In this document: positions 53,972 through 64,000 of the stretch, piece by piece
How the letters are laid out: every line of letters begins with the position of its first letter
Numbering within the stretch: position 1 is the stretch's first letter
From: Fennellomyces sp. T-0311
Lineage: Eukaryota > Mucoromycota > Mucoromycetes > Mucorales > Lichtheimiaceae
DNA length: 64,000 nt
Assembly (NCBI GenBank): GCA_025266875.1
Contig: JALLLT010000030.1
Location: forward strand, 62,001-126,000
Direction of reading: 5' to 3'
Notes under the pieces: model-generated
Told to the model about the DNA's origin: nothing
Databases searched by the model: none
The model's input: only the letters and a program-made list of their open reading frames with translations
Position numbers and translations under genes: made by a program

Positions 53972-56900
53972 ATGCCGGACATTGTCGAACAACAATCCCC
54001 GGGTCAGCAGCAAAACGTGACCATCAGCTTCGCTGAACATGCTGCCAAGGACGAGAAAATGAAATTTCAGGGCGTCCAAAAGCCATTGACCCGTTCCTCG
54101 ACTATGCAAAGCACGACTACCGATAGCAAATCAGTACGAAGCGTACTTTTGCGGAAAGTGGGCCTCATGAAACGCAAAAAGGTCGTCGAACGAGTCGAAG
54201 GCCCACCTTATCATACAATGGATCTTGACACCGTATGCCAGCTGCTTAAAACCGATATTCAAAATGGTATTCATGACGGCGAAGTTGAAAAGCGTCGTCA
54301 AGAGTGTGGCGTAAACGAATTACAAGGCAAAGGCGGTATCAATCCGATTAAGCTGTTTATCAAGCAGTTCATCAACTTGCTGGTCATGATTCTGCTTATT
54401 GCAGCTGTAAGTTTTTTTTTTTATCTTTTTGATTCGAGTTTACTCATCGTTTGACACCAATTAGGTTGTTTCATTTGTTTATCGCGACTGGGTCGAAGGT
54501 GGTGTCATTACTTTCATCATGTTCTTGAACGCTGTCATTGGCTTTTTGCAAGAATATAACGCCGAAAAGACCATGGAATCCCTTCGAAAAATGGCATCGC
54601 CTACTAGCTTAGTTATTCGATCGGGCCATGAAGAACATATTCCCACACGCGATCTTATTCCCGGTGATATTATCGTTCTCAAGAGCGGTGATGTCGTTGG
54701 TGCTGATTGTCGAATTATCGAGTAAGCATTTTCCTATTCCTAGACGAATTTCGCGTCAATAACTGTTATTTCAATAGAGCATTCAACATGGACGTCGACG
54801 AAGCTCTTCTCACTGGTGAATCAGTTCCCGTGAACAAAATCGTTGACACACTGCCTACAGCCGATGTTCCCTTGGGAGATCGTGTCAACATGACATACTC
54901 TAGCACCACACTTGCTAAGGGTCGCGGTAAAGGTACGGATACTTTATTTGTGCAAATATTTATATGAATCTTACTCACATTCAATATATATTTTTATAGC
55001 TCTGGTTACTGCCATTGGCATGGATACCGAAATTGGCAAAATTGCCCAACGTCTCATGGACAGCGAAGACAACTCACGCACACCACTCCAACGCTCGATC
55101 GATCGCTTGGCTATCTTCCTCTTCGTTTTCGCTGTCATTGTCGTCATTGTGATCTTTGCTACTTCCAAATTCCAGATTGGTGACCAAGAAATTCTTTATG
55201 CGATTTCGACCGCTATTGCTGCCGTTCCCGAAGGTCTTCTTGCCGTGCTTACTCTGACTCAAGCATTTGGCGTGAACGCCATGGCCAAATCCAATGCACT
55301 TGTGCGCCGACTGGTATCACTGGAGCTTCTCGGTTCCGTTACCAACATTTGCTCTGACAAGACCGGCACATTGACACAATCCAAGATGGTGCTCACTCGA
55401 TTGTGGCAACCCAACACTGGCTTTTACAGTGTCTCAGGCCTCGGCTTTGAGATTGAAGGTCAACTCACGCATGAAGATTCTGGTAAAACCATCGATTCGA
55501 ACGGCATGACAGCAGAAATGCATCAGTTTATCCGCAGCGCCGCTCTCTGCAACATGAGTGAAGTTCGCAAGGACGAAAATGATGAAATTGCGGTGATGGG
55601 CGATCCTACCGAAATTGCTATGCAGGTCTTTTCGCATAAGCTTCATATGGGCAAACCTGTCCTTCAAGAACAAGGCTGGAAACTCATTTCTGAATACCCT
55701 TTTGATTCTGGTATCAAGCGCATGAGTGTTCTCACACGAAGCCCCGATGGAAAGTATGTGGCATTTGGTAAAGGTGCAACCGAACGCGTCCTTCCTAGCT
55801 GCATCGGTATCCAAAATGGCGACCAAATCGAATACATGAGCACTGAAAGAATGCAAGAGTTAATTCTTCCTCAAGTCGAGGCGCTTGCCCGTGGTGGTCT
55901 TCGCGTGCTTACTTTGACAACTCGCAATATCAAGGCAGACGGTGAAGTTACTCATGAAACGTTCAAGCGTGAGCAGATCGAAGATCAAATGATTTTCTTG
56001 GGACTGGTCGGTATTTATGATCCCCCGCGCGTTGAATCCAAAATTGCCGTTGAAAGATGTCACACTGCTGGTAAGTTGTATAAAATAGATCATAAGTCCC
56101 AATCATTGAAACTAAATCGGTATCTAGGTATTGTTGTTCACATGCTTACTGGTGATCATATCGCAACCGCTACTGCTATTGCCCGCGAAGTCTCAATTAT
56201 TCCTTCGGATTACGGCCTCATTGAGAAGCGAGAAGGTCCCGAGCTGGTCATGTCTGCCCAAAAGTTTGACAAAATGAGTGAAGAACAAATTGATGCACTT
56301 CCAGAACTACCATTGGTGATTGCTCGCTGTTCCCCTGAAACCAAGGTCAAGATGATCGAAGCCCTTCATCGACGCAAGAAGATTTCTGCCATGACTGGTG
56401 ATGGCGTAAACGACTCGCCTAGTTTGAAGGAATCTGATGTCGGCATTGCTATGGGTGAAACTGGCTCGGATGTCGCCAAGCAAGCTTCGGATATCATCCT
56501 TGTTGATGACAATTTTGCAACCATTGTGAGCGCTATCGAAGAAGGTCGCCGAGTCTTTGCCAACATTTCACGTTTCTGTGTCCACTTGATTACCGCTAAC
56601 GTTGGTCTTGCCGTTTTGTTGATTTCTGGTCTCGGTTTCCAAGATGCATCAGGCATGTCTGTCTTTGCCATGTCACCTCTCCAAATTCTGTTCACCAACT
56701 GCTTGGTCTCGTAAGTTTTATTTTCAAAATGCGCTTGAATAGCATATTAACCTGATGTGAGCAGTACACCACCCGCTATTGGTCTTGGTCTTGAGCCTGC
56801 AAATCCACTTCAAATGCAACAGCCTCCTCGTCTTCGCCAACATGGATTGTTCCGTACCTCCAACCTAGTCGATATTTTCTTCTATGGCTTTGTCGTCGGC

Positions 56901-57422
56901 ATCATTGGCTTGTGCAATTTTGCCGTTTCCATGTATACCTATGGCGGCGGTGACTTCGGCCATGACTGCAACAAGCACTACAACGATACCTGTGACATGG
57001 TCTTCCGTGCTCGTGGTGGTCTCTTTGTTACATCGTGCTTCGTCCTTCTTATGCACAGCTTTACCTGCCGTGACCTCCGTAATCCCGTATGGTCCCCCTC
57101 CTTTTTCGTTGGCGAACGAAGATGGTATCTTGCTTGGGTTCCACGAGCATTCACATGCAAGCAAAACTGGTACCTGTATTATAGTGCCATCTTTACGATC
57201 GTACTACTTCTCCTCACAATCTACATCCCTGTGTAAGTTGAAATTACGAAGGTGCATCCAATTGGCTTTTACTTACTATTTCTCAACTATAGCCTGGCCG
57301 AAGTTGTGTTCAAGCAGCATGCGATCGATTGGGAATGGGGCATGGTTGCCGTATCCTGCGTAGTATACGCCGTTATTGTCGAGATTTACAAGTTCTTCAA
57401 GCGAAAGGTTATCCCCTACTAA
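53972..57422 (+). CDS. ENA: P-type cation ATPase, ENA type (P-IID Na+/K+ efflux pump)
   Basis: The pump exports Na+ or K+ at the plasma membrane at the cost of ATP, giving salt and high-pH tolerance. Seven exons are separated by introns at about 54407-54464, 54723-54777, 54932-54999, 56072-56128, 56711-56764 and 57233-57293. Landmarks in order: the N-terminal cation-ATPase segment ending NPIKLFIKQFINLL; actuator-domain DEALLTGESVPV; TM4 AISTAIAAVPEGLLAVLTLT; the phosphorylation site CSDKTGTLTQ with Asp codon at 55356-55358; nucleotide-binding FGKGATERVLPSC; VGIYDPPRVES; MLTGDHIATATAIAREVSII; and the hinge MTGDGVNDSPSLKESDVGIA. C-terminal TMs end in KFFKRKVIPY. The TGDH and IYDPPR.ES motifs fit ENA rather than SERCA or PMA pumps. 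Key residues are all present, so the gene looks functional. Stop TAA at 57420-57422. Confidence 0.93.
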
Positions 57423-57989
57423 GTACCTTATATATATATATATATTATATCTTCATTGCTGTATTGATGAGCCGGCTCATCGTACAGTCTGTAATTATGG
57501 ATTAACTCATCCACATATATTCCTTATCAGCCTCGTTATCATTTTAGTTTCGCTATCTTACTTGTACTTTTACATACCGCTCATCATTAAAAGTATTGCT
57601 CATTTGAATTTTATACATTAAACTGGGATGCACCCATTGTCTTGTATTCAACCATGCACAAGTGGACATAAAGCTTGTGGGGAATCATATCATTCGCCTT
57701 TTATATGCAGCTAGTAAGTCAGTCTAACTACTAGGCAGTAGCAGTTGATGGTATATGGTCCGTAGCATCTTTTAGTTTCAACAGTAAATGGGGCAGTTTT
57801 TGATCTATCAGCGTTATTTGCTTCAGTAGTTAAGTATGGTAAACATTACATTTCACTTTCCCCAGGGCAGGAGAGCGCATGCAAAATTCTAGCCAATGAA
57901 GTTCGCTTGGCGGAGTGGTGCGACGGATGGAAAAATACCACCTGGGTGCTTTTCTCGTCGTTTCTTTCTAAGCACCTTCTTTTATAATC
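57423..57989. other. Intergenic interval between the ATPase and SF1 genes
   Basis: This is the 3' flank of the ATPase gene, beginning with a (TA)n run near 57427-57446, and then the SF1 promoter. The stretch TTCTTTTATAATC just before the SF1 ATG is CT- and TA-rich. No gene is seen. Confidence 0.5.
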
Positions 57990-60105
57990 ATGTGGAAGCC
58001 AACAGGTGATTGTATTGCTATATTACTTGGAATCAAAGGCTAACGAGGAGAAAACTAGGTACCAATGTTGTTCCGCTAGGCGTCAAACGACGATTCAATG
58101 AGGGTTCTCCTGAGCCCGCAGAATCGCCACAATACACATCGACAGGTAGGATTACAGTCATTTTACTTTGTGCATTGTGCCAGTTTTTGCCATTGCATAC
58201 CATGCCATCATAAAAAAACAGGCTTGCGTCAGTTGCATTATACCGTTGACCAATTATCTATTGTGAACTGTCGCAGTCCATGCAGAAAAACAACATGATT
58301 TGGCCGGAGAACAAGCATGATGGATTAACCGATTACAGAAACATTAAACCTAACCTTTCATCATACGTATAGCAACAGAAGAACCTAGATCTAATGGAGC
58401 TCAACCTCCTGCTAACAATGACAAGAGACGAAAGCGGAAGAGTCGTTGGGGTGACGACGACAAGAAGATCAATGTCCCTGGCATTCCCACCACGCTGCCA
58501 AAGCTCAACCAGCAACAGACCGATAGCTATGTTTGTAAGTCATCATTTATGCGTTGAGAGCTTGTTATTAATAGAGCGTGTTAGTGCAAATTCGTCTTGA
58601 GGAAATCAATCGTAAATTACGGATGGGGGATTACGTTCCTCCTGAGCGTCTAAGGTAAGCGTGGCAAAGGCGGTGCAAATAAAAAGGTGTGATGGGACTA
58701 AAGGTAGCGATAGATCACCATCGCCTGAACCTGTTTACAACTCGGAAGGCAAGCGTGTGAACACGCGTGAGGCCCGTTATCGCAAGAAGCTCGAGGACGA
58801 ACGCCACAAGTTGGTTGAAGCAGCTATGCGATCCATTCCCAACTTTCGACCACCTGCTGACTACAAGCGACCATCGCGTATCCATGAAAAGGTCTACATT
58901 CCTGCAAAGGAATTCCCAGAAATCAATTTCATTGGCCAGTTGATTGGCCCTCGTGGCAATACATTGAAGGGTATGGAGCAAGAGTCGGGTGCCAAGATCA
59001 GTATCCGTGGTCGAGGTTCGGTGAAGGAAGGCAAGGCGCGGACAGATGCAGCAAGCAACGCCGCCCAAGAGGAGGATTTGCACTGTCTTGTTATGGCCGA
59101 TTCTGAAGAAAAGGTCAAGAAGGCTGTCAAGTTGATTGAAAAAATCATCGAAACGGTAAGATGGGCCAAGATGTTTATTTCTTACATTGCTCATCGTGTT
59201 ATTCTTTTTTAGTCTGCCACACTTCCTGAAGGACAGAATGAATTGAAGCGAAATCAGCTGCGTGAGTTGGCTGCTCTCAACGGTACCTTGCGCGATGACG
59301 AGAACCAGACATGTATAAACTGTGGTGGTATTGGCCATCGTCGCTACGAGTGTCCCGAACGCCAGAACTACACCGTCAGCCTTACGTGTCGCATTTGTGG
59401 CGGACGAGGACATACCGCTCGCGACTGTCTCCATCGCAACGATCCAGAGTTCATGGCTCAAGCCAGAGAGAGAGACCAGCATCTTGACAGTGAATACATG
59501 AATTTGATGGCTGAACTTGGAGAAAAGGTAGCTGAGGATGGTGGTGATAGACGACAGGTATGTGTTTTTGATATAACTGATGTAATGCTCAGTATGCTAA
59601 TACATCACAATAGTATGGTGACCGAGGTAGCGGTGGTGGTGGCGGTGCTCCATGGCAACGCGCAGCACCAACAGGAGGCGCACCTCCATGGCAACAACGC
59701 GATAATGGACCTCCTCCGTCTCAGGGTTCGTCTGGAGCTGCTCCTTGGGCCAGACAAAGCTATGGTCAATCTGGTGGATCGGGATATGCCCCACCACCTT
59801 CGTCATCGGGTTACTACCAATCTTACGGACCTCAAGGTGGCTACGGGTACGGCGGTTACCAGCAGTATGATCCATCCCAGCCTCCTCCACCATCAGGTGG
59901 AGCGCCCTGGGCAGTAAGTGTTAAATAATTTATATCTCAACCTGTTACTGACAAGATTTCTTTGAAGCAACCCCCACCACCACCACCGCCTGGAGCAGAA
60001 GGATGGGATGCTGCCCCACCTCCCCCACCACCTCCATCTGAGCCTGCTCCACCACCACCGCCGTCGGCTGCTCCCCCACCTCCCCCACCCCCTCCTCAAG
60101 ACTGA
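57990..60105 (+). CDS. MSL5: Branchpoint-binding protein SF1/BBP
   Basis: SF1 recognises the intron branch site with U2AF in early spliceosomes. A first exon of only 16 nt (MWKPT plus one base) splices at 58006. Next come [17 protein letters not shown], the basic [15 protein letters not shown] motif expected for U2AF65 binding, and [15 protein letters not shown]. Then [19 protein letters not shown] joins, across a 53-nt intron (58655-58707), to the family signature [20 protein letters not shown]. The KH-QUA2 domain includes [40 protein letters not shown] and [11 protein letters not shown]. Two CCHC knuckles follow: [14 protein letters not shown] and [14 protein letters not shown]. The C-terminus is Gly/Pro-rich, with poly-Pro after the last intron, and stops at 60103-60105. 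Every expected domain is present in order. Confidence 0.95.
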
Positions 60106-61441
60106 AAAAAATAATTTGGATTCCGTAGTAGCTAAAAGAACACTCACTATATATATTCAATGGAGTTACATTTGTATTAAAATGACGATCAGCCGTCAAC
60201 ATATAAGGTTTGGATGGTGCAAAGGTGTGCCCATCAATACTAATGCTTCGTGATCGACGATGGTGCGTTGATGGAAAAACCCATGATTGGACAAAAAAAT
60301 GTAATCGTGGCACAGCTTATTCCCGCATGGAAATGCTGGATATAGGCATCGTGTGGTTCGCCGGTTGACAGGTACGTAACATAGGCAACTGCCAATAGAA
60401 GCATGGTGTCACATAAATGCCCAGTCATTGTTGCCACGTAAGTTGCCATGGGGGGGGGGGATTTAGATTTCAACTGTTCCTTTATTGCCGTGGTTACCCG
60501 AACATTCAATTTTTTATATATATTATTTAGTTTTACAGTGGTTGCAACTGGTCATTCTCACATGCCATGAAACTCTATTTCAGTGGGCTTTCTGGGTCTT
60601 CTTAGGTGTATTGGAATAAATGATTACTTTTAAAAAGAGCTTTTCTGTTCGTATATCCCTAAATAGCGTCATGACGGCTGGTTCTGGATTCATCCCTGAC
60701 ATACTGATTTTAAGGCGCCATAAAGGAGGCATAGTTTCGTCGAGAGTGTCTCCTAGCATAAAATGGCACTCGTGATCAGCGTTTCATGCAGTTTAATTGA
60801 CTTTCATTTCCTTCCGAGCACCCCGTCGCTCCAGGTATTCAGTAGCAGTGTCATTAATGCAATGTGTTGTGTGTGTTTTTTCTTACAAAGCATGGCTGTG
60901 TGTACGCATCATCGGGCATATTTATCGTCTGCCAATATACAACAACATTGAGCGCAGCTTGAAAGTGATGCTTGTTTACCCTCAAACGAAAGTAAAACAA
61001 CAGCTGCATCACAAAACAGATGATACTCTGCAAAAGTGTGTTTGAAAGTGACGAGAAAAGCGTGCAAGGAGTACTGAGTCTATAGACCATGTCGAGCCTC
61101 TTCCGAAGCATACTGTCGTGTGACCTCCCCTGTGCCGGAGTCACACGACGCATTGGAGCAAAAAACCCGCCGTTTGTTCGCTCGTCATTTTCCCCTTTCT
61201 CTTTCCTGAATTTATTGCCAAAGTCGAGACACTCTTTTTTTTTACGTGAACGAAAAAAGCACTCCCGTGTCGGCAAAGCAGTAAACGCATTCACAACAAA
61301 TTTGACACTCCTTTTCCTGAGTCAAAGGAACATGCTTATCTTGCGTTGTCGGACGAAATTGTATGCATATGCCGACGACAACAGCCTATTGCTCTCGAAG
61401 AAGGAAATACAGCGAGAAACGAATCAAGCCTTAATTATTAC
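60106..61441. other. Intergenic interval after SF1
   Basis: It contains the SF1 3' flank and presumably the promoter of the next + strand gene. A run of ten G's lies at 60451-60460. Small frames on both strands (60240-60509 -, 60854-61294 -) show no family signal. No supported gene. Confidence 0.45.
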
Positions 61442-62275
61442 ATGCCACATCTCATCAGCACCAGCAAACCAAAGCGCATATTTAACTATTTCCTGTCTCT
61501 GATTGGACTCGACCGATTCGTTATCAGTCATGACGATGACGGCACTCACCAAGAGCCAGCGTCTTCCTGCAGTTTCCTGACGGCATCGACATTATTTGTT
61601 ACTCATGACGACAAGAAGCAAGCGGCACCGGACGCTTGGACACTGCAGTCTTGGATTGGCGGGCTGTCCAAATCGGTTTTATGTCAGATCGTGTGGATGG
61701 GAGTGATGCAGTATCACGACAGCACCATGTGGCCTCAAATCGACGAGCCACAAAAGAAGAATGAAGAACAAGACGTCATGGAGGAGCTCAAGACAATTCA
61801 GGAGCAAGCCAAGAAGCTCGCCCACCGTTTGGATGCTTTACGGCCCAGTGAACAGTTTGCTCATGCTGCACAAGTTGCACAAGAGTTTCAGCAACTAGTC
61901 CGCCTGTGCGTCCACTTGTTGCACGAAGACCCTCTCGCCGCAACTGTTGCCATCATGCTTATTGTCCAAGAGAGCTTTGCTGCGCCCCCAGAAGTGCGTC
62001 AGCATATCTATTACCAGGCAAAGCTCGGAAGACTGGTCGTCCTGGAATTGCAAAGTGTCCTCAAGTACCACCAAGGCCAAACAAAGCGAACTACCCGTCA
62101 CCGTGTGGATTACTATGCATTATGTGTCCAGACAATGCCTGGAGATGAGGAGCAGGATGGTTGGTTGGAGGACCTGGCCCAATTGTGCGCCAAACTGGCA
62201 CGGTACGACACTACATGGGAATTTCGGCAAGAGTATCAGAACGTGGTGCGATTGGCGGAGCAGTTTTATGTTTGA
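61442..62275 (+). CDS. Unrecognised protein with a central coiled coil
   Basis: A single-exon frame; I chose ATG 61442 (MPHLISTSKPKRIFNYFLSL), giving 277 residues. The frame is open upstream to 61346 in less protein-like sequence. Visible features are a hydrophobic patch near the start (FNYFLSLIGLDRF), a Trp-containing segment WTLQSWIGGLSKSVLCQIVW, and a Glu/Lys-rich probable coiled coil (EEQDVMEELKTIQEQAKKL). A mostly helical second half follows, including RLCVHLLHEDPLAATVAIML and EVRQHIYYQAKLGRLVVLEL. It ends with EFRQEYQNVVRLAEQFYV. No catalytic motif, signal peptide or clear TM is seen. The long open frame and balanced composition support a real gene. It converges on DCC1, with 184 bp between stops. 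Confidence 0.6.
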   Translation: MPHLISTSKPKRIFNYFLSLIGLDRFVISHDDDGTHQEPASSCSFLTASTLFVTHDDKKQAAPDAWTLQSWIGGLSKSVLCQIVWMGVMQYHDSTMWPQIDEPQKKNEEQDVMEELKTIQEQAKKLAHRLDALRPSEQFAHAAQVAQEFQQLVRLCVHLLHEDPLAATVAIMLIVQESFAAPPEVRQHIYYQAKLGRLVVLELQSVLKYHQGQTKRTTRHRVDYYALCVQTMPGDEEQDGWLEDLAQLCAKLARYDTTWEFRQEYQNVVRLAEQFYV

Positions 62276-62459
62276 ATACATACTTTATGTACATGCATTG
62301 TAGCCAACAACAACAACAGTTTATATTTTGCACTCTCATTGATTTGCCTGCAAAATGTTCGTGAGAGTACTTAGGCAGTGTGCCGAAAAGGTAAGTATGG
62401 CACTGTCTACATTCCAATGGCGGTGGAAATATGACATGTTGCTTTTGCGCAAATTACTG

Positions 62460-63705
62460 TTACTTTATTCGACTGCTGTAGACAGTTTGATCCTTATTGG
62501 TCTGTCTGCGAGTGTATTTTAGTAACAATTTATCTCGCGCCTTGGAGTCAGGTGCGATGTCTTCGATGTATGGCGTGATTTCTTCCAGCGTCCATAGTGG
62601 CTTCTTTGAAAATAAACTGGCGAAACGGTGCACTGGGTTGTCGGGAAGTTCGGCTAGTGGGAAATAGGAAATGTAATTTTGCATGCGATGGATGGTCTTT
62701 CGCTCAGTCATCACATAGAGACCCTTGAGCATATCCATATCCGGAGAAAAGGTACCCCGGGTTACCTTTCGCCAAATGTCCATGAAATCCTCCTCTGTCC
62801 ACTCCTTTCCAGGTTCGCTGGTTAAGATCCATTCGCCAATGAATCGACACACTCTCTCTTGACTCAATCTCAGCGTCATGCCATCCACTTCGTCACCGAA
62901 TGCATTCAGGCACACCTCCACTACCTCCTCTGGAATATCTTGTCCGTCCAGTTGGTTCTGCCGAATACAGTCCTTTGCGGCTTCAATCGGCAATGCGTGC
63001 AGATCGAGGCCAGCAATATCCACGTTCGTTAAAAGTGCATCCAGCAGTCCGTTCATGTAGTTTCGTTCAAGCATTCGATATTTGCCTAGTAATTCCCATT
63101 GAATAAGAGAACCAGCCGCTATATAAAGCCCATGTTACCGTTGAGTATGAATGTATTGCGTTCGGCTAATCCTCGCTGCAGCTCGACTTCGCTTGCCTGG
63201 ACAATGGATAACAGGTCCTCGTACGTGTATTGTACCTAAGTTCCAAAATTAGATAGCCATACATATTACTTATCTACTGCAACCGTACCTTGTTTTCAAG
63301 GTTTGCTTCGGCCGCGCGTCCTGCGTATTGGGTAGGTTGCAGCAATTCATTGATTCGTCCCAATCGTGCTAGGCAAGGAATCGCTTCAATGGTGTACGAC
63401 AAATCGTCAAGGACATGGAGATTTTGGTCATTCGGTGATTCCGTTCGTGCTAACAGCAAAGAGTTCGATGTGTCTACTTCTCGTAGGCTGAAAGTTTGAT
63501 CCTCTGTGCATAAAACAGCCTCGTCTTCAGGCAATCCTTTGATAACCAGTCTTTTCAACGCTTTAGAGACATATCACGAAGAATGTACCTATTCTGTTAC
63601 TTACTCACCGCTTGATTCAATTGCCTTGGCAATTTTCTCATCGCTTAACTCAATCAATCTGTAGGTGCCTTTGTGAAATGCGTTTGAGTAATAAAGTTCG
63701 GGCAT
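62460..63705 (-). CDS. DCC1: Sister chromatid cohesion protein DCC1 (Ctf18-RFC subunit)
   Basis: Dcc1 with Ctf8 and Ctf18 forms the alternative clamp loader that acts on PCNA at replication forks and promotes cohesion. Exons 63705-63609, 63560-63289, 63235-63139 and 63085-62460 join in phase to 363 aa. Family landmarks are YYSNAFHKGTYRLIELSDE at the start, RLVIKGLPEDEAVLCTEDQT and SLREVDTSNSLLLAR, the segment VQYTYEDLLSIVQASEVELQ, and the C-terminal winged-helix part with RVCRFIGEWILTSEPGKEW, DMLKGLYVMTER, PLWTLEEITPYIEDIAPDS and LLLKYTRRQTN. The chosen ATG at 63705 matches the usual Dcc1 start. In-frame ATGs at 63792 and further up are possible, but the added sequence is not conserved-looking. 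The third intron (63086-63138) aligns the GKYRML segment with its counterpart. Confidence 0.9.
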
Positions 63706-64000
63706 GGCGAAACGTCGTCGCGGGACCGAAAAACGCGTTCCAAAAGAAAACGCGACCTTTTCAGACTGGCATTTTGGCTGCCCGCTAGGCATTGCTATGA
63801 CAACATTTTGGGATCGCGTAGTCTGTGGAGCATGAAGTAAGCTACTATTCAATATGCTCATTATGCATCGACACACATCGAAGTTTGAAATATGCACCGG
63901 AAAGTTAAGGAAGTGCCTCAAAAAGTTTGGTATACTATCCCGCTCAAACCTCTGACCCTTACTCCCAAAACGTGGCAGCGATAGATAGCCATAATAAAAA

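Noticed and set aside
58655..58707. A 32-nt intron in the SF1 gene
   Set aside because: A second acceptor at 58707 gives a normal 53-nt intron and restores the conserved DRSPSPEP junction.
63086..63138. A 20-nt intron in DCC1
   Set aside because: Using the acceptor at 63086 gives a 53-nt intron and a better match to the family at this point.

Overview
This is a nuclear contig from a filamentous fungus, most likely Mucoromycota (Mucorales-like). Genes are split by many short GT-AG introns of about 50-70 nt, often with CTAAY/CTGAY-type branch sites. There is a presenilin gene (a family lost from most Dikarya), a Ty3/Gypsy chromovirus, a Plavaka-like DNA transposon, and a decayed member of a repeat family that I associate with Mucoromycota. 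No rRNA, tRNA or CRISPR was found. The species cannot be named from the sequence alone.

Layout. 1-2.7 kb: the 3' part of EDC3 (mRNA decapping enhancer, +) converges on FUR1 (uracil phosphoribosyltransferase, -). 2.7-16.7 kb is a repeat island. It holds a TA-flanked MITE, a multi-exon Plavaka-like transposase (-), and a divergent companion gene (+) that is split by a full-length chromovirus with matching 394-bp LTRs and a 5-bp target duplication. A TTA-flanked Harbinger-type MITE follows. 16.7-20.4 kb is almost gene-free. 20.4-21.9 kb: a Ran1/Ksp1-type Ser/Thr kinase. 21.9-30.7 kb is a second decayed region: a pair of inverted repeats about 4.4 kb apart, a pseudogene with a PD-(D/E)XK-like motif, and small TIR elements.

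30.7-49.4 kb is a normal gene block. It contains an MFS transporter with a vacuolar-type dileucine signal (-), a CSC1/DUF221 osmosensitive channel (+), two head-to-head Zn2Cys6 transcription factors (39.4-42.4 kb -, 45.3-46.3 kb +), and a presenilin (-) whose first exon encodes a complete MYND zinc finger. 49.4-53.9 kb is AT-rich with only weak ORFs. 53.9-63.7 kb holds an ENA-type (P-IID) cation ATPase (+), splicing factor SF1/BBP (+), an unrecognised 278-aa protein (+), and DCC1 of the Ctf18-RFC cohesion loader (-).

The housekeeping genes have no evident operon-like relationship. The points most worth follow-up are the MYND-presenilin gene model, the nested young chromovirus inside a transposon companion gene, and the inverted-repeat/pseudogene cluster.
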